In this document: positions 46,459-58,097 of the stretch, one piece after another
Layout: every line of letters starts with the position of its first letter
Position numbering within the stretch: the stretch's first letter is position 1
NCBI GenBank assembly: GCA_015680905.1
Contig: CM027381.1
Location: 19,321,501-19,385,500 of the forward strand
Direction of reading: 5' to 3'
Source of the DNA: Coptis chinensis
Taxonomy: Eukaryota; Streptophyta; Magnoliopsida; Ranunculales; Ranunculaceae
Length of the DNA: 64,000 nucleotides
The notes under the pieces: model-generated
What the model saw: only the letters and a program-made list of their open reading frames with translations
The model's database searches: none
What the model was told of the DNA's origin: nothing
Program-made: the position numbers and the translations under genes

Positions 46459-48199
46459 CACCACCCCCAAAAAGCACTTTGCTTGTCCTCAAGCAAAGAA
46501 AAGACATTAAAATGATAAGTGGCCAAAAATGTGTTGTCCTAAACTAAGTCTCATTTCACAGAGTGCGGTTGCATTGACCGTATGCAACAAGGCCTTAAAC
46601 CACTAGGAATTCCCTAGTGGACAAGTTATAGCCTCATGAGAGTTTTCCAGAGAAGATACTCATAGACTTCATCTATACTACAACGACTCAGTAACAAAGG
46701 CTTGTTCCCTTAATTAATCTCAGATATCTATACATCTCACTAGCAGGGGAAACATGGATTAATTCCTTTGAAATTCAAGTTAATATACATACAATAATCA
46801 AAACATCTACATATGAACATGCATGCAGTGATCTTTACAATGAAATGTACGAGCAAGGCCATTTCTAGATCCTTTGGATAACGTCCTTAAGTAGGTTCTC
46901 ACAGGTATGTATCGAAACACAAATTCTCTCATATTTTTCCACTCAAGTTTTGCTAACTCTAGTATGCAATGGGCACACGTTTCCTCACATACTCAATGAT
47001 AGTTAAAGGAGCTGAGGTCGAGAATTCACATCTACTACCTATTATCACACCATCATACTCCTAATTGAGCTAGAGGTCTTTATTAGGTGTTATGGGGCTT
47101 AGGTGGTAGTGTAGAAGAAAATGGAAAGGAAAATTCAAAAATGATAAGTGTGAGAGAATAAGGTCTTTGAGATTTTTACACTAGAGAAATCCTTATTTTC
47201 TTTCTTGCTTCTAACATTAGTTTCCATACTTAGTGTTTTTAAGCTTTTGTATTCCCTTTTGATTTGAGTTTGGGGAAATTCTAACTTTCATTTTTCTTTT
47301 GATTTTTGGAAACCTATTTCTATTTCTATTTTTCTTTTCTTCTGAAGCAGGTAACTGATTTTGATTTGTGACAAGTTTTTCTCTTCATTTTTCCACAGTT
47401 CATCCTATTTCTCATACTTACCATCTAGGTGGGCTTATTTATTTGTGGTTAATAGATGGGTAAGGATTTTTTTGGTGAAAACGAAAGGGTTAATGAAATG
47501 TTCAGTGGAGTGACTAGCGGTAAAAATTTTACGGGTATGAATTTTTGGCTATATCGATCCAAAGAAGGCCTAAATTCTCGCCTAGGATTTGGGTAGTGAT
47601 CAAGTAAGTAGACGCGTGAACTTCTCTATTCGGAAAAACTACACCTCTGTGTCATTACTCATATATCACACATTTTAAGGCTTTTTGGTTAGATTCTCAC
47701 AGGATATGGAAATAAAGTTGTCTAACCGTGGGTCCCAGAAACTTACTACTATGTACATTCAATGACAGTCAGTGCATGAATGCTCATGAAAAGATGTAAA
47801 AACTATTGCATACGTATTAACTTAAGTTTCTAAGAACAAATCCTAATTCTAATGATAGGGTGAGATTTCTAGATATTTTTCATCACAGAAAAGGAAACGA
47901 GACTTTGTCACTAAATACACTTATTTAGACAGAAAATAAAACTATATACAACATATAAATGCTTAATTTTTGTGAAAGGTTCTAACCAGTAGGACGTTGT
48001 GTCCTCAAAGTATCAAGAGGAAGAAAGAATATACCTGAGAGGTTTGAGCAAAAATAGAGCTGATATCTTTGACAGAAAATTATGCTAACACAACATATGT
48101 GATACAAAAACAAAAGGGAAAGGGCACATCAAAATGTAAAACAACAAATATGTAAATCAACTTACACTGCCCTAATTACGAATTAGGGGTATGTCCATT
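46459..48199 (-). other. Element C 3' noncoding region with PPT
   Basis: On the minus strand: GAGGACAAGC and TTTTTGGGGGTGG PPT next to the LTR (46459-46495), hairpin 46600-46620 with second stem 46569-46587, conserved block 47511-47660. A GAGGACA string without a G-run remains near 47997-48006, where the other elements have the internal PPT-like block. Confidence 0.7.
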
Positions 48200-49147
48200 C
48201 TAGCTTCATCTCTATTGAAGTGACATTCTTTGGCGTCATGCTAGTTTATCATGGTCTGCCAAACTTCGCTCCACTTACTCTTTTTAGAAGTGTCCAAATG
48301 AGCTATTATGTCTTTGTCTTTGGGGAAGCAACGAACATACTTCAGGTACCTTTGAAGAGCGCCGACGCCATACCCGAAATCTTAAAGACCGAATTATCCT
48401 ATTTACCGGACACATAGAATCTAGTCATACCCAGTCATGAAAAGTGGCCAAAAACTGTGGGAAGAATGCCCTCATTATTCGGTATACGGTAATGGGCAAG
48501 GTGATATACTTGTATAAAAAATGACGAGCCATGTTTAGGTTTTCAATTTCGAGGTTCATGATATTGAAGAAGGTATGTTGCTGAGCGAGAGAATGGAAAG
48601 TCTTGCAAGCAGATGCGGTGGTAGTGGAACAATGCCAATCTCCACCGCCATGATGTTCAGAAGGATAAATAACATGGCAGTCCTAACATTCATTGTCATA
48701 CTAGCTGGGGAATTGTTTTGTCCGGCCATCGGCCAGCTTCCTCACGTTCAATGACTTGGGTAAGGCCATCGCCATAGAGGCCGGCGAAATCTTCCCAAAA
48801 GTAGTGATTAAAGGAGTTCTAGATGATGTATTAAATGGTGGGGGTTGGTTGGTGATAGGGAAGGTCCAAATCATAGCAACTGTTGGCTCATTAAAGAGAT
48901 GTCTGGTGTTACCCATACGGATTGCGAATCCGTTCAAAAAGAAACCACGGGCATTATTAAATGTTGTTGTATCCTCCATATTATCATAAAAATAAGCCGC
49001 TAACCGTGGAGAGTATGTCTGCTCAGGTTGCAAAACGAGGGAGGACCGACCAACTTGATTGATAAGGTCTCTGAAATGAAGTCCATACGCAGGAGAATCC
49101 AACAAAGCTTGGAAGGATTGTTCAAGGATGATCTTTGGATGTGCCAT
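48200..49147 (-). pseudogene. Element C ORFb
   Basis: From ATG 49147 on the minus strand. HPKIILEQSFQALLDS aligns with E IIPEQSFDELLES, and YSPRLAAYFYD with the B copy. The frame is open to a stop near 48701. A diverged C-terminal part continues with ITLPITVYRIMRAFFPQF and NRIIRSLR, matching E. Multiple stops after that; the 3' end is approximate. It retains the order ORFa then ORFb then noncoding region. Confidence 0.7.
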
Positions 49148-49354
49148 TATTGGAGATGCATAAGACGTGTGATGAAAGACACCACCTGTAGACAAAGATA
49201 AACCAAATATTAGAATACGATGGAAATGACAAAGTAAAAACAAATGACATTGATTGCAACAGGTAAATTGCACTACACTTAATTAGGATTACTAAAAACT
49301 AAAAAAAAATAGAAAATGACAAAGAATGGAAATTTTAACGAAAAATTGCAAAAT

Positions 49355-50353
49355 TTAATTTGGGTCATGGCCTGGGTAACGACGAGGATCCTTAGGTGGG
49401 AGAAATCCATTTATAAGATTCTCGATGAAGTCAATCCATGCAACAGCCCGTTGCTATAGGGCGTTCTGTGTCTAGGAAATCTCATATTAGTTCTCCATTA
49501 TGAGATTGTGATTTGCCAAGAACTGGTTGTGGCTATGCAATAATTGTGCTTGCTCCTCGTCTTGTATTGTCCGAAGGTCATGAAATTCAAGAAGACTAGT
49601 GATGATAACGTTCTGACATGTGTATAATGTCATTAGTCCTTGGTGAATTAAATGAAGACCTTCCATAGGATTAAATACATTGTGTATTACATTTTTAGCG
49701 AAGATGTTGATAGAGGAACAAGCTTCGCCAGTTTCGGCATCAGCATGGTTCTTTGCAACATCGGGAGTCCAACACACCATGATAAGTGTCACAATGGTTG
49801 GCAAAGGAGATTACTTTTTCCTGGCACGTGCAATCGCGTTCCAGAGAAATTGAATTATGCAAAAATCATTGCTTTTAGTCAGCAGGACCTGGAGTAGATG
49901 GAGGATGGGTTTGATTATTTCGGAAGTCTTAGATGTGTCAAGCACATTATGGGCTAGCCATTGGATCATAGATAATTGGTTCTTTTGCAAGGATCGCTGA
50001 TAAACAATGCGGTTTTTCCGGTTGTATTCACCATAAAGGATAGTTGCAAACATTAGATGCCTTATATTATCGAATGGTGAATCCTGAAGGTGTATCCTAA
50101 GGTTCATTATGGGAATTTGAAGGACTTCGGAGACGATTTCAGGAGTCAATTTGTGCTCGCATTCATTTGCACAGACAAAGAATTGCCCGTTTTGGAAATA
50201 ACCGTGTGTATAGAAATGCAAAATCAATTCTCTGGAATAAAGTGCCTCCTTATGATTTAATAGAGGGAACCATTTTCGACGTAAAATTTCAGTGTCAAAA
50301 TATGGATGAAATAGACCGCTCTGAAAATTTTCCATAAAGTTTTGCTCGGGCAC
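49355..50353 (-). pseudogene. Element C ORFa2 (second ORFa copy)
   Basis: One frame of 333 codons from ATG 50353 to TAA 49355-49357, with only four in-frame stops and no frameshift. N-terminal domain: YFDTEILRRKWFPLL, RSLQKNQLSMIQWLAHNV. C-terminal coiled-coil region: NPMEGLHLIHQGLMTLY, HNQFLANHN. It aligns over its length with ORFa1 (51430-52594) and B ORFa. The small ORF at 26819-27223 matches its C-terminal half. Being better preserved than its neighbours may reflect chance. Confidence 0.75.
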
Positions 50354-51429
50354 GAAAATTCAAGGGAGGCCCATTAAAGATGGAAGGAATGGAGTGGTGA
50401 AGATAATTTAGTGAAAAAGGGAAGACTGGATTTGAGAGGTGTCTAGCCTTGCTATAAATAGGCACCAATCCGAAAGTTAAGAATATATGGATCGAGGTGT
50501 CATAGGGTAGTTAGACCACGTGTATCTTCTAATATAATTCTATCAAGGTGCTTGCCCAAAAGATCGTTTAAAGTCAAATCCCTTAGACTGTGAATCAAAC
50601 GTGGGAAGAGATAGAATATACAAGAGAGGGTTTCACAGGGTAGTTTGACCAACTTGTATATTCATAAATCAATTCAACAAGACGCAAAAGTGGATGTAGT
50701 GTGGAGAGGAAAGAATAGGGCATACGACTACAAGGAGTGGCGCACTCTTCCTAATTATTATTATTTTTAGTGTAAGTAGCGTAAGTAGAAGAACAATGAA
50801 TACATAAATGTAATCTCACAATAAGTTATAACAACGTACAGGGATGTGAAAACATACCATAATGACAACGGGAAAACAATATACAAATCTAGATATTAGA
50901 TAGGACTATATGCTACATCAACAACATTACGATAATAAAACTAACGAGCATGAAGACGTGAGTAGCATTTTCAATTTGCTGCTGCTCAAACTTTTCTAGA
51001 GCATCCACGAAGCTGAAGATTTGTAAGAACTTAAAAAAACATAATTGGAATTAAATAAAAAGTGTAGAGGGAAGAAGATGAAGGGAGTAAATGTGAAGGA
51101 GGTGGGGAACTTTCTATTTATAGAAAGGAAATAGAGCCGTTTTCTGACCATTTTGGTGGTGGGCCTATGACCGTTTTCTGACTGTTGTAGATCGTTAGTT
51201 GATGGAAAGCTTGCCGTTATGTGTGATGTTAATTGTTTTAATTAATTAATTTTTATTTTTTTTAGAATATATACTAGAGATATATAAGACCAAATATAAT
51301 ATTTGACAAAGCAGAATATTGTGGAAAATGTAGGAAATATACGACATACGTAGATAGAATATTAAAATGGAAATATGTAAATAAAATATCCGACATAAAT
51401 AAAATACAAGTCCAAGAAAATAAAATGTC
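50354..51429 (-). other. Spacer between ORFa1 and ORFa2 of element C
   Basis: Noncoding. A GC-rich inverted motif, GAGTG-GCG-CACTC (50735-50747), lies about 390 bp before ORFa2, comparable to the GC-rich leader motifs of other ORFs. No clear G-tract. Confidence 0.45.
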
Positions 51430-52594
51430 TACTCGGAATCCTCAGGGGCTATTGAAGAAGAACCAGGAGTCGTGCGACGGTGGGCAGGATGAGTTCCCAT
51501 GGAGGCTAACTGCTCCTGGATATTGCCTAGAGTATGCAGCACCTAAGCTTGAAACTGGTGCTAGTTTGCCATGAGCATTCGCTAGAACTACTTCTGGCGA
51601 GTACTCAGCTGATCCTAAAATGCAGTCATGGAAGTGCGCATTTCTTGCTAAAATTCACCCATAGTGTCGGACAGTGAATCATGGCGAGTGCTCATATCCT
51701 CCTTAAATTCTCCCACGTAATGTTCCATTGATACCTGGTGAGTATACATGTCTCAAATGCCATTATTCATAGTGCGTAGGGCTTCCATAGGATGGCTCAT
51801 CTGGCTCATAGCAGCCTCATCAAAGAAAGGTGGAGGTGGTGGTGGAGGTGGTGGGGGAGGTGGAGTCACGTTATCGTGCTCCGCTGCCATGCGTGCTATG
51901 GGTTCCCATGGGAACTGTATGCATTTCTTGAAAACATGCATATTCTCATATTGCAGCATAGGAACTAATGGTGTGGTATACAGGAAACCCAAATTAATCA
52001 TAACTTGCGTGACAAGAATAGCAAGAGGGCTGACCTGAGTGTGGCATGCGTAATGATGTAAAATAGAAAGGTAACTATGTAGAAGTTTCCTTTTCACTCC
52101 TGGAGGACCCAAAGTAGGTGGTGAAATGTCTTGTTAATGTCAGATGGCTTAGAGGTGCCAATGACATTCTGACCCAGCCATTGAGTCATGGAAAGTTGGT
52201 TCCGACGCACAGAACGTTGATACGCGCATTTCCCATCCATATTATAATCACCCTCGACTAGCATGTCCAGCATGAGGTCGTAAGTCCGTAGATACACGGA
52301 CTGCTGCTGAGTCAGCACATGGTCGACCAAATGTATGCCAGTGATCCCTGAGATCAAGGCGGGTGTGACTTGGCGGGGCACGTCATCGATGGTTACCCAA
52401 AAATGGTCGACATTAAAGTCGCCATTGTTGTAGAACTTCAACACCAAATCCATCGATTAAAAACCGCCATTGGCATACAATAGATACTCCCATCATCTAG
52501 CTTGGATTTCAGTATCAAAAAATGGAGCAAACATCTCACTTTCAAATAGGGATAAAAAATTTCGTTCAATTGAGATTCGCCTATTTTTGGCCAT
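51430..52594 (-). pseudogene. Element C ORFa1 (first ORFa copy)
   Basis: From ATG 52594 on the minus strand to TAG 51430-51432, about 388 codons. Residues 1-170 contain PFFDTEIQAR and RSVRRNQLSMTQWLGQNV, the ORFa N-terminal domain. A frameshift near 52110 leads to a C-terminal half with a run of 12 prolines (51829-51865) and a long probable coiled coil (SMEHYVGEFKEDMSTRHD). Stops are mostly in CAG/CAA or CGA-like positions. The poly-proline hinge is absent from B and ORFa2. Confidence 0.75.
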
Positions 52595-54086
52595 TTGGGG
52601 ATCGTAGGAAGAGGGTGGGTATTGTTTTAAGATGAGGGGAAGAATTTGAAGTTGGTGGAAGAACAGAACTTGAAACTGAGCTATGGTGGTCGCGTGCGAG
52701 ACTCGATTTTAACTAGGGGCTGTCTTGTGCGAGACTAGAATTGGAGGGGACGAGATCCGGTTTTTGTGGGAGGAGAAAGACGGAATGGTGACGCGTGGTG
52801 AGGTGTGTCTCGGGTTATAAATGGGCCGAGAATCACAAGATTTGGTCTGGCCCAATTTTTTTTCCAAGCCTAAATCAAACCTTAAAAATGTAAACGTGCA
52901 CACATGACTCGTTTGGACTCCAAATTGGATAAATGATCGGCACAAAAAATGCTATCCAATTATATGTGGCATGCTCAAAAGCCAAAAGAGATTTTGAAAA
53001 TAAGGAGGGAAGTTTTATTTATAAACAATGGTTTTTTTATTTTTTATTATTTTTATATATATGGTTTTATTTCTATACAAGGGAGATTAATGTGAACAAC
53101 ACTGGAAGACCAAAAAACTTTCCATCTAAACTCTCCGGCAACTATCATGTCGGCTCTAGAGCGAACCCAATCCAACTAGACTGTGGCTTCATCTTTATGT
53201 ATTATGGGTCTAGGGGCAAGACGGTACCATCCTGCACCATGCACGCTATGGTCTAATAATATTACCCTTATTACATATGACTAGCCTCAAACCGCCCCAA
53301 AGGGAACTCAAAGTAACCAATACCTAGGCGTTGGTCTGGTGGAATCCATTGCCCGTGTCCCAAGTAGGCAACATCCGAGGTTGAACACGAATCTCTTTTT
53401 GCACAATGTTAAAGCAAGGGGAATTTTAAAAGACATCAATATATACATATATACAAGGTGGGTCTTTTAACGTCAGATCCTCAAGACGAATCCCAACCTA
53501 TAAGAGGAATGACCTGTTGAAGTTGATCTCGAGCTGCTGGTGTCAAACAAGTGTATATGTTATAATAAACACCTTCACCAAGCGGCTGAAGACCAGGGCA
53601 GTTAGGAGTTTGACAATGCATACACCACCCCATTCTGCGCGCACGTCATTGACGAGCAAAAGTACTGTGACCTTGTCCAATTTGAGAGGGTTGAGACATT
53701 GTACAAATGATGATTTGAATGTGGGCAGGAAGAGAGTAGAAAAGAGTGGAGAAATAAGGAGGACAAATTTTTGGAACCCATCATTTACTAGCAGGAACAT
53801 TTGCTCGCATTTCAGAAGACATTTATACTCAGTTCTAAAGTAGAGTTTTTGTGGACTACGGCTCTGGCGCTTGCAACCACACACTTCAAAGTACTTTTGA
53901 GATCATAACATAGAAGATGGCCCGGCTACAAAACTGACGTACCCTTTACAGAAAAACAAGATTGAGTACGTCAAACGAAACATCTAGTCTATGTAGACCA
54001 AATCCTGAAAAAGAGTATGTTCAGCACTTAGGGAGCGTAACTCGTGGTAATGTTTGAGGCGTTAGCCATTTACTTGAAATTCGCTA
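52595..54086 (-). other. Element C region between integrase and ORFa1
   Basis: Noncoding. GC-rich leader motifs GTCGCGTGCGAGAC (52689-52702) and GTCTTGTGCGAGAC (52722-52735) lie just before ORFa1. About 53090-53410 is homologous to 60240-60760 of element D. The post-integrase block near 53850-53880 matches B and D (GTGTGTGGTTGCAAG on the minus strand). Confidence 0.55.
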
Positions 54087-56216
54087 TTATCTTGTCCCAT
54101 AATGGGGCAAAGAGATTGCCCCATAATGGGTCACAGCTAACACAATGAAAGGACAAGACCATCGTGTTTTCAATTTACCAGGAAAAATGTGTAATCTGGA
54201 GTTGTAAAGTAAAACTTTTTGGTAAATTTTGAAATCTTTACGCAAAATGTGCTTGTCGTGCACTTTTTTCATATTAGCTTTGTAGGATTTCGAGAGATCA
54301 TAAGCATCACTCCGAATCTCCCCAAGCTCATTTAATTGTTGTTTTCACTTCTCGCCTGCTGCATTGATATTATAATTGAGGCTTTTATGGCCCATAGGGC
54401 ACGATGCTTAAGTTCAACCGACAGATGGCAAGGTTTTCCAAAAATGATGCAGTAAGGAGACATCCCTATAGGTGTCTTAAAGGGCGTTTGGTATGCCCAC
54501 AAGGCATCCGATAAGCGGAGAGACCATTATTTTCTTGAGGAATTAACAGTTTTCTCCATAATGGGCTTTATCTCTTTGTTGGAGACTTCCACTTGGCCAT
54601 TCGTCTGTGGGTGATACGGAGTAGCAACTTTTTGAGTAACTCCATATTTCTTCATTAAAAACCCAAAAAATTTATTACAAAAATGTGTACCCCCATCACT
54701 AATGATAGCTTTGGGAAGACCAAAACGAGAGAAAATGTTTTCTTTTACAAATTTCATGACAGTCTTATGATCATTTGAGTGACATGCGAATGCCTCAATC
54801 CATTTGGACACATAGTCCACAGCGACTAGAATGTAGAGAAAACCTTGAGAAATAGGGAAGGGTCCCATAAAATCAATTCCCCAAACATCAAAAATTTCCA
54901 CAATTAAAATAGGATTAAGGGGCATCATATTGCATTGGGTAATGTGACCAAGTGCTGACAATGAATGCAAGCTTTGCAATGTTCGTGTGCATTGCAAAAA
55001 AGGGTAACCCAGTAAAACCCACATTGAAAAACCTTGGCCATAATTTTCTTCCCACTGAAATGACCACTGCAAGATTGTTCATGGCAAAAAGATAACACAT
55101 CGGTGTGTTCCCAGTCGGGAATGCAGCGACAAATAAGTTAGTCGGAACAATACTTAAAGAGGTAGGGATAAGAACTTCTTATGATCAGGGCCTGACCAAG
55201 AGGAAAGAACTTCCTCATTAACTAAGTAGTTAACGATATCCGCGTACCATGGAGAGGAGAAAATAGAGTACAAATGCTCATCTGGGAAGGAATCACATAT
55301 GGCGTCAGAATCACTACCAATATCACCAACCAGCCTTGCTAAATGGTCGGCCACCACATTTTTTATTCCTTTCTTATCTTTAATTTCCAGGGTGAATTCT
55401 CGCAAAAGAAGGATCCAGCGGAACAATCTCTATTTTGCATCCTTTTTTGCGAGTAGGTACCGAAGTGTGGCATGGTCAATATATACGATGGTTGAAGATC
55501 CGACCAGGTAAGGGTGAAATTTATCCAAAGCATAGACAACATCTAGGAATTCTTTCTCAGTTGTCGTGTAATTACATTGAACATCATTAAGAGTTTTACT
55601 AGCATAGTAAATGACAACGGGTTTGTCATCATGTTGTTGGCCTAGTACGGCGCCAATAGCAAAGTCACTAGCGTCACACATCAGTTCGAATGGTTGATAC
55701 CAATTAGGGGGTTGAATGATAGGAACGGTAGTCAGGATGATTTTTAGAGTTTCAAAAGCTTGTTTGCAATTGAAATTGAAGTTGAAGACCACATCATTAA
55801 GCAGAAGATTGGTTAAGGGTCAAGCAACTTTAGAAAAATCCTGAATGAATCGCCTGTAAAACCCAGCGTGGCCTAAAAAGGCATGGATATCGCAAACTGT
55901 TTGGGGGATAGGTAGAGAGGCAATTTTAACAATTTTAGCTTTATCAACCTCTATCCCGTCTTTCGGAACAACATGACCTAGAACAATTCCTTTGGTCACC
56001 ATGAAATAACACTTCTCCCAATTAAGTACCAGATTTTTCTCTTCACAATGTGTTAACACTTTAGAAAGGTTGGATAAGTAGTCATCAAAGGAGTTTCCAT
56101 AAATGGAAAAGTCATCCAAGAAGACTTCCATATAACGTTCCACCATATCACTGAAAATATAAATCATGCAGCGTTGGAAAGTACCAGGGGCATTGCAAAG
56201 ACCAAAATGCATTCAT
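54087..56216 (-). pseudogene. pol: Element C pol, 5'-truncated
   Basis: The minus-strand pol starts abruptly at 56216 in the reverse transcriptase (MHFGLCNAPGTFQRC); everything upstream is missing. The catalytic V-F-L-D-D-F is intact. RNase H: CDASDFAIGAVLG, TTEKEF, YIDHATLRYL, VADHLARL. Integrase: [21 protein letters not shown], so the DDE triad is intact; the zinc region is disrupted. The GPF-type domain is decayed (RWSCPFIVLAV). Many stops from 55430 on. It differs more from B and E than they differ from each other. Confidence 0.85.
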
Positions 56217-56608
56217 TTGTCATCAAGTTTACACATAATTAATTTATTTAACTCTTGATATATTTTTTATCATTAATAGCAGCGACAACCATGAGCAGCA
56301 TATTTGATATTGATGAAAGGGAGATTGAAGAGGTAACACTAGTTCACCCTAAATTAAATGCATTCATGGGACACATGTAAGGATTATTTAGAGCTCTCAG
56401 GGAATCCAAACTATTTGTCCCTACAAAACCTCACCTCATTCTTCAATGTGATTCAACTTTCTACTAAGTTATAGTTTATACCACTATTATTCAATTCATA
56501 ATCTTAAAAACATGGTCTTCTTAAGTTTATAAAACTAAACTATGATCACAGTCTCTTCAATAAGTTTTCTTTTTTAATCCACGTGCAGAGCACGTGCACT
56601 TACGCTAG
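56217..56608 (+). mobile_element. Helitron 3' end
   Basis: The terminus is CACGTGC-AGA-GCACGTG hairpin, then CACTTACG, then CTAG (56605-56608), followed by T. This is a textbook Helitron 3' end: hairpin about 10 bases before CTRR, insertion before T. hAT sequence begins immediately after. The left edge is unknown; 56217 is only where element C sequence stops. No coding capacity, so a short non-autonomous copy or a fragment. Confidence 0.65.
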
Positions 56609-57371
56609 TATTGATAAAGACTGAAATTGCATAAGAGGATACAAAACTTTGTGAAGGTAGATACGCCTCACATGGTAGATTGTCTTTCAGAAGCTATTAT
56701 GGCATGTTTAATGGAATGGAACATTAATGGAAAACTATTTGCAATGGCATTAGACAACTGTACAACGAATGATCGAATGTCAGCCACCATTTATGCATAA
56801 TTGAATGGTAGGGATTTCCTTTTAGGCAATGGGAAGTTGTTTCATATTTGTTGCGCTGCTCACATTCTCAATTTAATTTGATTGTTCAAGATGGGCTGAA
56901 TGCCCTTGGTGATGTACTCGTGAAGGTTAGAGACAATGTGAAATTTGATATGAAATCCTCAAAGAAACAAAAGCTTTTCGATGAGGTTGTTAAACAAGTT
57001 CAGATAATTTGTGGAAAAAGCTTAACTCTTCATTGTCCCACTAGATGGAACTTGACCTATGACATGATTGAAGTTGTTTTGATGTACAAGAATGCATTTA
57101 CACGCTTGCACGACTGTGACTGGGATTATAAGCTTGCTTCTTCAAAGGCAAAATGGGATATGGCATATGATGTGGCTGCTTGTTTGAAAAAATTTAATGA
57201 CTCAACTAATGCTTTTTAAGGTATGCATCTGTTTAATTATTGTAGCTTTTTTTTATGATGTTCTCATATGCTTTACTTGTATTGATATAATTAAACTTAT
57301 ATTGTTATTTAGGTTCTTGACGAGAGTAGAAAGTGGGAGTTGGGTTTGTTGTTCATCTTAGATCCAAAGGT
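56609..57371 (+). pseudogene. hAT transposase fragment
   Basis: Plant hAT-type (RICESLEEPER/DAYSLEEPER-like) transposase piece. From about 56660: MVDCLSEAIMACLMEWNI, ALDNCTTND, GKLFHICCAAHILNLI (then a small insertion and frameshift near 56878), VQDGLNALGDVLVKVRDNV, CPTRWNLTYDMIEVVL. The C-terminal piece KWELGLLFILDP ends at 57366, where LTR D begins. The dimerization domain is missing; it may continue past the right end of the window beyond D. Stops at 56800 and 57217. Confidence 0.82.
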
Positions 57372-58097
57372 TGGAGGATGGGTTTGATGGATGGAAACTA
57401 CTCTCTCTAAACTTTTCTCTCTTTTCTAATGGTGGAAAACACTAGTTGAATGGATGGGGTTTTAAAACATGAAATGAAAACAAGATTAAAGTATGAATGA
57501 CTTTGTAAAGAATAAAACTTGGTAGAAACTTTGATTGAAGAGAACTTGTTTGAATTTGAAATAAGAACTTGAAGACAACAATCGAAATTAAAAATAAAGC
57601 AATTAAATTAAAATAAAAAGACATGAAATTAAAATTAGGTTACTCTACTCCTAACAAACCAAATGGTTTGGACCCTAATATATTGGGTGGTTAATTCTCT
57701 ATACCTCTTTGGTTTATATAGGACACCATTTACAATTATACCCTTCCTTCTAGAAACAAACTCATAGGCTTTTGACCTAAGCCCATACACTAGAAGTCTT
57801 GAAATTGGCTTTAGGTCCCTGGGTCAGTAGCTTTCAGTCTTGAGTCCTTGACTTTGACAATTGACTTGACTTTTGACTTTGACTTTCCGACAACTTTGCT
57901 CCGAAGCTGGAATCTTCCCAAGTAGCATAAATAGTCATCCTTTTTGTGGTAAACTACACGTATTAGGAATATGCATCATAAATGACCTATATCCTGCAAA
58001 CGGTAGCAAAAGCTATAACTTGATTGTTCATTAAGCATAAGAAGGGCGTATATGAAGTATTGTAAAGGTAATAAAACACAAATTTAGAGACTGATCA
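57372..58097 (-). repeat. 3' LTR of element D
   Basis: About 726 bp; on the minus strand it starts TGATCAGTCTC after a GGGGGTAGT PPT and ends CCATCCTCCA against hAT coding sequence. TATA box CTATATAAACC at 57711-57721. The left edge is set by the TG...CA rule and the end of the hAT frame; the partner LTR lies outside the window, so the duplication (AAGGT on the left) cannot be checked. Confidence 0.7.

Noticed and set aside
51829..51870. GGT/GGA repeat read as poly-glycine on the plus strand
   Set aside because: It is the proline run of ORFa1 on the minus strand.
53543..53884. 113-codon minus-strand frame after C integrase
   Set aside because: In the noncoding region between integrase and ORFa1; no counterpart in other elements.
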